Notes under the pieces: generated by a model
Database searches by the model: none
What the model was told of the DNA's origin: nothing
The model's input: only the letters and a program-made list of their open reading frames with translations
Part shown: in pieces, positions 1 through 5,116 of the stretch
Position numbering within the stretch: the stretch's first letter is position 1
Layout: each line of letters opens with the position of its first letter
Source: an uncultured Atopobiaceae bacterium
GTDB lineage: Bacteria; Actinomycetota; Coriobacteriia; Coriobacteriales; Atopobiaceae
Direction of reading: 5' to 3'
Assembly (NCBI GenBank): GCA_947581665.1
Contig: CANPVI010000120.1
Coordinates: forward strand, 1-5,231
Length of the DNA stretch: 5,231 nucleotides
Made by a program: the position numbers and the translations under genes

Positions 1-1761
1 CTTGCGGATGTCCATGAAGTCCATGGCCATGTCTTCGAACCTGGCCTCGGGATACTCGTACATCACCCACATGATCTTCGCTGCGTCCATGGCGGAACCG
101 CCGCCCATGGCGATGATCACGTCGGGCTCGAAGGCGCGGAGCTGTTTCACGCCCTCCTGGGCGCACTGGAGCGTGGGGTCGGGCGCCACGTCCCAGAAGC
201 ACGAGTGCACGATGCCCAGCTCGTCGAGCTTGTCCTCCACGGGCTTCGTGTAGCCGTTCTTGTAGAGGAACTGGTCGGTGACGATGAAGCAGCGCTTCTT
301 GTCCATGACCTGGCCGAGCTCGGCGAGCGCCACCGGCATGCAGCCGCGCTTGAAGTAGATCTTCTCCGGGGTTCTGAACCAGAGCATGTTCTCTTGGCGC
401 ATGGCCACCACCTTGGTGTTCAAAAGATGCTTCACGCCCACGTTTTCCGAGGTAGAGTTGCCGCCCCACGTGCCGCAGCCGAGCGTCATCGAGGGTGCCA
501 TCTTGAAGTTGTAGAGGTCGCCGATGCCGCCCTGGGCGCTCGGGGTGTTCACGAGGATGCGCCCCGTCATCATCACGTCCTTGAACTTGTCGATGATGTC
601 CGTGCGCGTGGGGTGCACGTAGAGCGAGCTCGTGTGGCCGAAGCCGCCGTCGGCCACGAGGCGCTTGGCCTTCTCGAGGGCCTCGTCGAAGTCCTTCGCG
701 TGGTACATCGCGAGCACCGGCGAGAGCTTCTCGTGCGCGAACTCCTCGGAGGGGTCGACGCTCTCCACCTCACCGATGAGGATCTTCGTCTTCGGAGGCA
801 CCTCCACGCCCGCCATCTCGGCGATGGTCGCAGCGCTCTGGCCGACGATCTTGGCGTTCACGGAGCCGTTGATGATGATGGTCGTACGGACGCGATCGAG
901 CTCGTCGCCCTTCAGGAAGTAGCAGCCGCGACGCTCGAACTCGGCCTTCACCTCGTCGTAGATGTCGTCCAAGGCGGTCACGCTCTGCTCGGAGGCGCAG
1001 ATCATGCCGTTATCGAAGGTCTTCGAGTGGATGATCGAGTTCACGGCCACCTTCACGTCGGCCGAGGAGTGGATGATCACCGGGACGTTGCCGGGGCCCA
1101 CTCCGAGGGCGGGCTTTCCAGAGGAGTACGCCGCCTTCACCATGCCGGGGCCGCCGGTGGCGAGGATGATGTCGGCGTCGCGCATGAGCTCGTTCGTCAT
1201 CTCGAGCGTGGGCACGCTGATCCAGCGGATGAGGCCCGCAGGAGCGCCCGCGGCCTCCGCGGCCTCGCGCACGAGCTTGGCCGCCGCAGCCGTGCACTTC
1301 GCCGCGCGCGGGTGCGGCGAGATGATGATGGCGTTTCGCGTCTTCAGCGAGATGAGGCACTTGAAGATCGCAGTGGAGGTGGGGTTCGTGGTGGGGATGA
1401 TGCCCGCGACGATGCCCATGGGCTCGGCCACCACCTGGTAGCCGTAGGCGGGATCCTCCTCGATGACGCCGCAGGTCTTCGTGCGCTTGTACTTGTTGTA
1501 GATGTACTCGGAGGCGTAGTGGTTCTTGATGACCTTGTCCTCCACGACGCCCATGCCCGTCTCCTCGACGGCCATCTTGGCGAGCGGGATGCGCGCCTTG
1601 TTCGCGGCCATGGCCGCCTCGTAGAAGATCTTGTCCACCTGCTCCTGCGAGAAGGTGGCGAAGACCGCTTGCGCCTCGCGCATCTCGGCCATCGCGGCGT
1701 TCAGGCTCTCGACGCTGTCGATGACCTCGGTGAGCTTCTTCTTTGATGTGGACTTTGGCAT
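1..1761 (-). CDS. adhE: Bifunctional acetaldehyde-CoA/alcohol dehydrogenase AdhE (3' end outside window)
   Basis: This cytoplasmic enzyme reduces acetyl-CoA to acetaldehyde and then to ethanol, reoxidising two NADH in fermentation; in characterised bacteria it assembles into spirosome filaments. The reading frame is open for 587 codons from the ATG at 1761 to the left edge. Residues about 10-440 form the CoA-acylating aldehyde dehydrogenase domain: IIPTTNPTS at 121-129, GPGNVP at 222-227 and the catalytic Cys255 in FDNGMICASEQS. TWGGNSTSENVGVKHLLN (431-448) marks the end of that domain. An iron-dependent alcohol dehydrogenase domain follows, with its NAD-binding GGGSAMDAAK at 553-562. Full-length AdhE is usually about 860-900 residues, so roughly 280-300 residues including the iron ligands are missing here. 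The start is set by a strong Shine-Dalgarno 7 nt upstream. It follows the short PLP-like ORF on the same strand by 105 bp. I see no frameshift and am confident of the identity. Confidence 0.97.
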   Translation of the reverse strand, partial: MPKSTSKKKLTEVIDSVESLNAAMAEMREAQAVFATFSQEQVDKIFYEAAMAANKARIPLAKMAVEETGMGVVEDKVIKNHYASEYIYNKYKRTKTCGVIEEDPAYGYQVVAEPMGIVAGIIPTTNPTSTAIFKCLISLKTRNAIIISPHPRAAKCTAAAAKLVREAAEAAGAPAGLIRWISVPTLEMTNELMRDADIILATGGPGMVKAAYSSGKPALGVGPGNVPVIIHSSADVKVAVNSIIHSKTFDNGMICASEQSVTALDDIYDEVKAEFERRGCYFLKGDELDRVRTTIIINGSVNAKIVGQSAATIAEMAGVEVPPKTKILIGEVESVDPSEEFAHEKLSPVLAMYHAKDFDEALEKAKRLVADGGFGHTSSLYVHPTRTDIIDKFKDVMMTGRILVNTPSAQGGIGDLYNFKMAPSMTLGCGTWGGNSTSENVGVKHLLNTKVVAMRQENMLWFRTPEKIYFKRGCMPVALAELGQVMDKKRCFIVTDQFLYKNGYTKPVEDKLDELGIVHSCFWDVAPDPTLQCAQEGVKQLRAFEPDVIIAMGGGSAMDAAKIMWVMYEYPEARFEDMAMDFMDIRK

Positions 1762-1768
1762 GCGGGAG

Positions 1769-1776
1769 ACCTCCCC
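1769..1776 (-). promoter_or_regulatory. adhE ribosome-binding site inside a small dyad
   Basis: On the minus strand GGGGAGGT lies 7 nt before the adhE ATG and fixes the start. The same bases form an imperfectly accessible dyad, GGGA-GGTC-TCCC (minus strand, 1776-1765), a 4-bp stem that could partly occlude the site. The short stem makes a regulatory role speculative. Confidence 0.75.
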
Positions 1777-1792
1777 CTCTCCGCCGTGACGC

Positions 1793-1803
1793 TTGATCGT
1801 CAA
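1793..1803. repeat. Short TTGA-N3-TCAA dyad upstream of adhE
   Basis: TTGATCGTCAA is a 4-bp inverted repeat with a 3-bp centre, 32-42 bp upstream of the adhE start codon. Dyads of this kind can be operators, but the spacing does not match the FNR box (TTGAT-N4-ATCAA) or the Rex box (TTGTGAA/TTAACAA type). Four-base arms occur often by chance. It is recorded only because the gap before adhE must hold any adhE-specific control. Confidence 0.2.
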
Positions 1804-1827
1804 ATGGTAGCGAATGGCGCGCCGTTT

Positions 1828-1858
1828 TAGGCCCTGAGCAGCGGAAAAATGGGGCCTA
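1828..1858. repeat. Inverted repeat in the gap before adhE
   Basis: TAGGCCC (1828-1834) is perfectly complementary to GGGCCTA (1852-1858), giving a 7-bp stem with a 17-nt loop. It lies 9 bp after the stop of the PLP-like ORF and about 70-100 bp before adhE. Neither strand shows a T-tract directly after the stem; on the minus strand AAAACGG follows, so this is not a normal intrinsic terminator. The loop does contain TTTTT on the minus strand. It may be an operator, a weak transcript-end or processing hairpin, or chance. Confidence 0.35.
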
Positions 1859-1866
1859 CGGCAGCT

Positions 1867-2205
1867 TTACGAGGACTCGGCGATGGTCGCCTCGATGGTC
1901 TCGATGAGCGCGAACGCGTCGGCCTCCCCCACACGCAGCCAGTGGAGGGAGCCGTCCTCAAGCTCGAAGGCCATGAAGGGCCCGAACCCTGAGATGAGGC
2001 TCGTCGACGCCTGCTTGAACATGGGATCGGCGGGGAGCCCCGGGTAGCGCACCCATGCGAGGCGCGGATGGCATGCGAGGTAGCGCGCCACGATGGCTGC
2101 GGCGTCGCTCTCCGCGCGCCATGTCTGCGCCGGTGCGAGACGCATGCGGGCCGCCGCCTCCTCCATGAGGCAACGGCCCGCGACGCTATAGGCGTGCGTG
2201 CCCAT
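1867..2205 (-). CDS. Stand-alone C-terminal-domain-like fragment of a Cys/Met-metabolism PLP enzyme
   Basis: The intact 112-residue ORF ends in TAA. Residues about 38-82, from ARYLACHPRLAWVRYPGL to SGFGPFMAFELEDG, match the C-terminal domain of the cystathionine gamma-synthase / methionine gamma-lyase / O-acetylhomoserine sulfhydrylase family, where the pattern is HP..WV.YPGL followed by GFG and a beta strand. The whole PLP-binding domain with its Schiff-base lysine (about 280-300 residues) is absent, as is the SLGG/SLI substrate segment that normally follows. Catalysis is therefore not expected. The ORF begins 8 bp after the thrS stop on the same strand, which suggests co-transcription and perhaps translational coupling; the ATG at 2205 has only a weak Shine-Dalgarno. 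Met21 (ATG at 2145) is an alternative start because GGAGGAGG lies 11 nt before it. It could be a gene relic or a maintained small protein. The family link rests on recognised motifs, not a search. Confidence 0.6.
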   Translation of the reverse strand: MGTHAYSVAGRCLMEEAAARMRLAPAQTWRAESDAAAIVARYLACHPRLAWVRYPGLPADPMFKQASTSLISGFGPFMAFELEDGSLHWLRVGEADAFALIETIEATIAESS

Positions 2206-2213
2206 CGTCCGAG

Positions 2214-4157
2214 CTAGACTTGGGCCTTTTCGATGATCTCGCCGAAATCGGAGAGCGCCATGGTGCCGAGGTCGCCTTGCGAGCGCTCGCGCACGGCCAC
2301 GGTCCCCTCCTCCGCCTCGCGGTCGCCCACGATGAGCATGTAGGGGATCTTCTGCTCCTGCGCCTTCGCGATCTTCGCCTTCATCGGCTCGGATTGGTCG
2401 GCCACCTCCACGCGGCCGCCCACTTCCTCGAGCCTCTGCGCCACGGAGCGCGCGTAGTCGAGATGGCGATCGGCGATCGGAATGACCTCCACCTGCACCG
2501 GCGCGAGCCAGAGCGGCAGCGCCCCCGCGTAGTTCTCGATGAGGATGCCGAGGAAGCGCTCGATCGAACCGAAGATGGCGCGGTGGAGCATCCACGGGCG
2601 CTTGTCGGTGTTGTCCGCGTCGCGGTAGACGATGTCGAAGCGCTCCGGCAGGTTGAAGTCCACCTGGATGGTGGAGCATTGCCAGGTGCGCCCGATGGAA
2701 TCCTTCACCTTGATGTCGATCTTGGGCCCGTAGAAGGCGCCGTCGCCCTCGTTGATGTCGTAGGGGATGCCGCGCCGCTCGAGCGCCTCCTTGAGGAAGC
2801 TCTCGGCCTTGTCCCACATGTCGTCGGTGCCGATGGACTTCGCGGGGCGCGTGGAGATCTCCGCGGTGTAGGGCAGATCGAAGGTGCCCATGATGTAGTC
2901 CACGAGGTCGAGGATGGACTCGACCTCGTCCACCACCTGCTCCTCCGTGCAGAAGACGTGCGCGTCGTCCTGCGTGAAGCCGCGGGCGCGGAAGAGCCCG
3001 TGCACCGCGCCGGAGAGCTCGTGGCGATACACCGTGCCGAACTCGAAGTAGCGAAGCGGCATCTCGCGGTAGCTGTGCATGTTCTGCTTGTAGAGCAGCA
3101 CGTGGCCCGGGCAGTTCATGGGCTTCACGCCGAACTCCACCTCGCGGGGATCGTCGTCGGTGCCCTCGTTGATGGTGAAGAAGTACATGTTGTCGTGGTA
3201 GAAGTCGTAGTGTCCGGAGGTCTTCCACACATCCGCGCGATAGACGTGCGGGGTGAGGACCTCCTGGTAGCCGCGACGCATGAGTTCCTTGGCGAGCCAC
3301 GTCTTCATGGTGCGCACGACCGTGGCGCCCTTCGGCGAGAAGAGCGGCATGCCGGGGCCCACCTGCTCGATGAAGTTGAAGAGCCCGAGGCGCGGTCCCA
3401 GGATGCGGTGGTCGCGCTTCTTGGCCTCCTCCATCATCGTCTCGTAGGCCTTGAGGTCCTTCTTGGTGGCGAAGGCCACGCCGTAGATGCGCTGGAGCAT
3501 CTCGTTCTCGGCGTCGCCCTTCCAGTAGGCGCCGGCCACGCGGGTGAGCGAGAAGGCGTCGCGCGGGAGCTTGCCTGCGGAGGGCACGTGCGGGCCGCGG
3601 CAAAGCTCGAGGTGGTCGCCGTGGGTGTAGACGGTGACGGTCTCCTCCGGGTCAAGCTCATCGAGGATCTCGAGCTTGAGGGGCTCGTCGGCGAACATCT
3701 CCTGCGCTTGCGCGCGGCTCACGACCTCGCGATGGAAGGGCGCATCCTCGCGGATGATTTCGCGCATGCGGGCCGTGATCTTCTCGAAGTCCTCGGTGGA
3801 GATTGTCTCGGGCATCTTGAAGTCGTAGTAGAAGCCGTTCTCGATGGCGGGGCCCATGCCGAGCGCCACGTTCTCGAAGAGCTCGGAGACGGCCTCGGCG
3901 AGGATGTGCGCCAAGGAGTGGCGCATGACCTCGAGGCCCGCCTCGTCGCGCGCCGTGATGATGGTGATGGCCTCGCCGTCCGCAAGCGGCGTGGCGAGAT
4001 CCACGAGCTCGCCGTCGATGGTGCCGGCGAGCGCGGCGCGCGCGAGCCCCGCGCCGATGGCGGCTGCGGCGTCCGCGAGAGTCGCGCCCTCGGTGAGCTC
4101 GAGCGGCCCTCCATCGGGCAGCGTGACGTGGATCGATTGGGCGGTGGTTTCACACAT
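2214..4157 (-). CDS. thrS: Threonine--tRNA ligase
   Basis: ThrRS charges tRNA-Thr with threonine in the cytoplasm, using ATP, and hydrolyses mischarged Ser-tRNA-Thr. The complete 647-residue product has normal bacterial length. In order: a TGS domain (about 8-68); the second N-terminal editing domain with HxxxH at His80/His84 and Cys186/His190 in CRGPH; and the class II catalytic core (about 250-545). The expected zinc ligands are Cys349 in MNCPGH, His400 in TQDDAH and His525 in WMLHRAIFG. Motif 2 is TVYRHELSG...LFRARGF with Arg378 and Arg390, and motif 3 is GSIERFLGILIE with Arg534. The anticodon-binding domain occupies about 550-647. All key residues are present. The ATG is supported by AGGAGG 7 nt upstream. 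A leader with an intrinsic terminator precedes it, and the short PLP-like ORF follows after 8 bp. The identity is certain. Confidence 0.99.
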   Translation of the reverse strand: MCETTAQSIHVTLPDGGPLELTEGATLADAAAAIGAGLARAALAGTIDGELVDLATPLADGEAITIITARDEAGLEVMRHSLAHILAEAVSELFENVALGMGPAIENGFYYDFKMPETISTEDFEKITARMREIIREDAPFHREVVSRAQAQEMFADEPLKLEILDELDPEETVTVYTHGDHLELCRGPHVPSAGKLPRDAFSLTRVAGAYWKGDAENEMLQRIYGVAFATKKDLKAYETMMEEAKKRDHRILGPRLGLFNFIEQVGPGMPLFSPKGATVVRTMKTWLAKELMRRGYQEVLTPHVYRADVWKTSGHYDFYHDNMYFFTINEGTDDDPREVEFGVKPMNCPGHVLLYKQNMHSYREMPLRYFEFGTVYRHELSGAVHGLFRARGFTQDDAHVFCTEEQVVDEVESILDLVDYIMGTFDLPYTAEISTRPAKSIGTDDMWDKAESFLKEALERRGIPYDINEGDGAFYGPKIDIKVKDSIGRTWQCSTIQVDFNLPERFDIVYRDADNTDKRPWMLHRAIFGSIERFLGILIENYAGALPLWLAPVQVEVIPIADRHLDYARSVAQRLEEVGGRVEVADQSEPMKAKIAKAQEQKIPYMLIVGDREAEEGTVAVRERSQGDLGTMALSDFGEIIEKAQV

Positions 4158-4164
4158 GGCAGAT

Positions 4165-4170
4165 CCTCCT
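4165..4170 (-). promoter_or_regulatory. thrS ribosome-binding site
   Basis: Perfect AGGAGG on the minus strand, 7 nt before the thrS ATG. It lies about 90 nt downstream of the leader terminator, so it is made only if transcription reads through that terminator. Confidence 0.9.
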
Positions 4171-4259
4171 CTTTCTCGGCCTCACGATGGCCGGTCGTGC
4201 CCAGGGGAAGGGCAATGCTCGGGCTTCCTTGGATGAGGCGCGCGCTGGCTTCGCCCATG

Positions 4260-4289
4260 AAAAACCGCCTCGGCCACAAACCGAAGCGG
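4260..4289 (-). terminator. Intrinsic terminator in the thrS leader (candidate attenuator)
   Basis: On the minus strand CCGCTTCGG (4289-4281) pairs with CCGAGGCGG (4273-4265), a 9-bp stem with one G-U pair, and the loop TTTGTGG. TTTTT (4264-4260) follows at once. This is a canonical Rho-independent terminator ending 102 nt before the thrS ATG. It lies downstream of the likely thrS promoter, so its natural reading is an attenuator. It could alternatively stop read-through from the minus-strand gene ending at 5098, but that gene lies about 800 bp upstream. No T-box consensus (TGGNACCGCG) is visible before it. Confidence 0.8.
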
Positions 4290-4296
4290 CTCATGC

Positions 4297-4352
4297 GCGA
4301 ACTGTGGGGCCCGAGGGCCCCTCCAGCGCACGCCTAGGAAGTCTGAGTTCGC
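4297..4352 (-). promoter_or_regulatory. Long-range pairing in the thrS leader enclosing the GC hairpin
   Basis: On the minus strand GCGAACT (4352-4346) is exactly complementary to AGTTCGC (4303-4297), 7 bp. The first arm covers part of the Arg codon and the first Thr codon of the candidate leader peptide; the second lies 7 nt before the terminator stem. The pairing would enclose the 4306-4321 hairpin. A ribosome on the Thr codons would open it. How that would change the terminator is not evident: I could not find a clear anti-terminator partner for either terminator arm. Confidence 0.4.
4306..4321. repeat. GC-only hairpin in the thrS leader
   Basis: GGGGCC-CGAG-GGCCCC on the plus strand (GGGGCC-CTCG-GGCCCC in the thrS transcript) forms a 6-bp all-GC stem with a 4-nt loop. 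It lies 12 nt after the stop of the candidate leader peptide and 16 nt before the terminator stem. No T-tract follows on either strand, so it is not a terminator itself. In the transcript it could act as a pause hairpin, the position such hairpins occupy in peptide-dependent attenuators. Confidence 0.55.
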
Positions 4353-4360
4353 CTGTTCAT
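4334..4360 (-). CDS. Candidate 8-residue thrS leader peptide
   Basis: ATG-AAC-AGG-CGA-ACT-CAG-ACT-TCC-TAG encodes MNRRTQTS: two of eight residues are threonine, the substrate of the enzyme encoded downstream. No Shine-Dalgarno precedes it, but the ATG lies 7 nt after an extended -10 element, so transcription would begin at or next to the start codon and the ORF would be leaderless, a common initiation mode in actinobacteria. The stop falls just before the GC hairpin and terminator. Such short ORFs are easily found by chance; position, Thr content and promoter spacing together support it. It is an inference without expression evidence. Confidence 0.4.
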   Translation of the reverse strand: MNRRTQTS

Positions 4361-4367
4361 GCCGCAC

Positions 4368-4376
4368 AGTGTAGCA
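4368..4376 (-). promoter_or_regulatory. Extended -10 promoter, probable thrS promoter
   Basis: The minus strand reads TGC-TACACT, matching TGn-TAnnnT; the extended TG compensates for the lack of any TTGACA-like -35 at 16-18 bp spacing (the region there reads as GC-rich sequence such as GAGCCG). The expected start site, about 7 nt downstream, coincides with the leader-peptide ATG at 4360. It would give a thrS leader of about 200 nt. Confidence 0.45.
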
Positions 4377-4426
4377 GAGAGCCTCTCCGGCGGCTCCGCG
4401 TGGCAGAACGGCCACCTCGGCTTACC

Positions 4427-4463
4427 CCGGATGGGAAGGTCTCGGATGCGCGTGTGGTATCCG
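4427..4463. repeat. Structured repeat, copy A
   Basis: The first 22 bp (4427-4448) match copy B at 21 of 22 positions: CCGGATGG, then one variable base, then AAGGTCTCGGATG. The last part folds: CGGATGC (4443-4449) pairs with GGTATCCG-type sequence at 4457-4463, 7 bp with one G-U, around the 7-nt loop GCGTGTG. The unit starts 58 bp before copy B. It matches no repeat family that I recognise. Confidence 0.6.
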
Positions 4464-4484
4464 GACTCGCACAAATAGTTTGAA

Positions 4485-4527
4485 CCGGATGGCAAGGTCT
4501 CGGATGGCCGTGGTCTTCGGCCGTCCG
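4485..4527. repeat. Structured repeat, copy B
   Basis: This is the second copy of the 22-bp sequence (4485-4506). Its hairpin begins at the same point in the repeat: CGGATGGCCG (4501-4510) pairs with CGGCCGTCCG (4518-4527), 10 bp with one wobble, around the 7-nt loop TGGTCTT. The inner stem sequence differs from copy A while pairing and loop length are kept. No T-tract follows on either strand, so it is not an intrinsic terminator. Confidence 0.6.
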
Positions 4528-4556
4528 AACCTTAAGCCCATCCGGAGGGTAGAGAA

Positions 4557-4584
4557 GCAGCTCAAGGTGTATGCCTTGAGCTGC
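4557..4584. repeat. Perfect 11-bp inverted repeat before fic
   Basis: GCAGCTCAAGG (4557-4567) and CCTTGAGCTGC (4574-4584) are exact reverse complements around the 6-nt loop TGTATG. On the plus strand no T-run follows. On the minus strand the stem is followed by TTCTCT, a poor U-tract, so a weak minus-strand terminator for the gene ending at 5098 is conceivable. The right arm contains the TGA (4577-4579) that closes the fic frame upstream, so the element sits exactly where fic loses its N-terminal coding sequence. Confidence 0.6.
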
Positions 4585-4627
4585 GAGCAAGATTCTCGCA
4601 ACTCGGCGGGAGCCCATCACGAGTCGC

Positions 4628-5116
4628 GTGGTGCGCGAGATCCACTCGCTCGTGCTCATGTCTCATCCAAGCGATCGCGGGATCTACCGAACCATTCCAG
4701 TGAAAATCGCTGGTTCCGCACACAGGACTGCGGATCCCGTGCAGATCCCCGAACTTGTGGATCACCTTCTCGAGCAATGGCGGCAAAGGCGCTCTCACCC
4801 ACTTGAAGCCGCAGCTGTTCTTCATCTGGGTTTTGAGGCCATCCATCCCTTCATCGACGGCAATGGCCGCACAGGACGCCTGCTTCTCAACCTCATGCTC
4901 GCGCAAGCCGGCTACCAGCCGATCGATGTGAAGTACGCGGATCGCCAGCGCTACTACGACGCGTTCGATACCTTCGAGAACGGCGTCTCCCCTGCCTCGA
5001 TGGCCTCGCTCATCGCCCATTACGAGCGAGACGCCCTCCTCGAGCGCTTGGAGCTCGTTGCTCGATCATCAGAACCTATTGATGCCACTGGCAATGCTTA
5101 TCGTTTGCGCCGGTAG
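4628..5116 (+). CDS. Fic-family protein, N-terminally truncated, possibly a pseudogene
   Basis: Fic enzymes usually transfer AMP from ATP to a hydroxyl side chain of a target protein. From the GTG at 4628 the ORF gives 162 residues. REIHSLVL at 3-10 is the helix entering the fold. GIYRTIPVKIAGSAH (18-32) is the family's strand and flap region. The catalytic motif HPFIDGNGRTGR at 73-84 is complete, with catalytic His73 and phosphate-binding Gly/Asn/Arg residues. YADRQRYYDAF (103-113) and the C-terminal helices follow. Relatives usually have 100 or more residues before this, including the inhibitory (S/T)xxxE(G/N) helix; none is visible here. The frame is closed by TGA at 4577 and homology already starts at about 4613, upstream of the first GTG. 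GGGAG lies 15 nt before that GTG, too far for a normal Shine-Dalgarno. It may be a relic, or a truncated, uninhibited Fic protein. The fold assignment is firm; functionality is not. Confidence 0.8.
   Translation: MVREIHSLVLMSHPSDRGIYRTIPVKIAGSAHRTADPVQIPELVDHLLEQWRQRRSHPLEAAAVLHLGFEAIHPFIDGNGRTGRLLLNLMLAQAGYQPIDVKYADRQRYYDAFDTFENGVSPASMASLIAHYERDALLERLELVARSSEPIDATGNAYRLRR

Larger units (their letters stand above)
4377..4627. other. Non-coding or eroded stretch between thrS promoter and fic
   Basis: No convincing complete gene is visible on either strand. It holds the paired structured repeats at 4427-4527 and the inverted repeat at 4557-4584. Weak hints suggest eroded fic coding sequence. 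The bases at 4613-4627 read PITSR in the fic frame and join smoothly to the family-typical REIHSLVL. Upstream, the frame that starts at 4480 gives KQLKVYAL around 4555-4578, and a different frame gives LELRARFSQLGG at 4575-4610. Together these resemble the helix that precedes REIH in class II Fic proteins, but split over three frames. This is a low-confidence reading. No clear plus-strand promoter for fic was found. Confidence 0.4.

Noticed and set aside
205..1746. Long plus-strand open frame opposite adhE (513 codons)
   Set aside because: It mirrors adhE exactly, is rich in Arg, His, Leu, Val and Asp with no recognisable domain, and arises because high-GC codon use leaves the antisense frame free of stops.
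2206..3603. Upstream extension of the PLP-like ORF through thrS in the same frame (578 codons in total)
   Set aside because: The extension is Arg/Ala/His/Pro-rich shadow sequence of thrS, and the family-like sequence appears only after the ATG at 2205.
4182..4294. Longer leader ORF starting MSRFGLWPRRF just before thrS
   Set aside because: It begins at the terminator stem, reads through the terminator and overlaps thrS; it has no Thr enrichment and no ribosome-binding site.
2220..4337. Plus-strand open frame of 705 codons covering thrS
   Set aside because: It is the antisense shadow of a certain thrS gene, of low-complexity composition and with no family resemblance; the opposite strand explains the sequence fully.
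4290..4420. T-box riboswitch upstream of thrS
   Set aside because: No TGGNACCGCG antiterminator sequence is visible. The closest string, TGCCACGCGG (minus strand, about 4395-4404), lacks the consensus order and lies upstream of the likely transcription start.
4440..4500. tRNA gene on the minus strand, suggested by GGTTCAAAC
   Set aside because: The sequence resembles a T-loop, but there is no 5-bp T-stem closing it, no acceptor stem and no anticodon arm.
4357..4659. Minus-strand 100-codon open frame across the fic upstream region
   Set aside because: It has no ribosome-binding site or domain-like pattern, spans the inverted repeats and overlaps the start of fic; its Arg/Pro/His-rich product looks like a chance frame.
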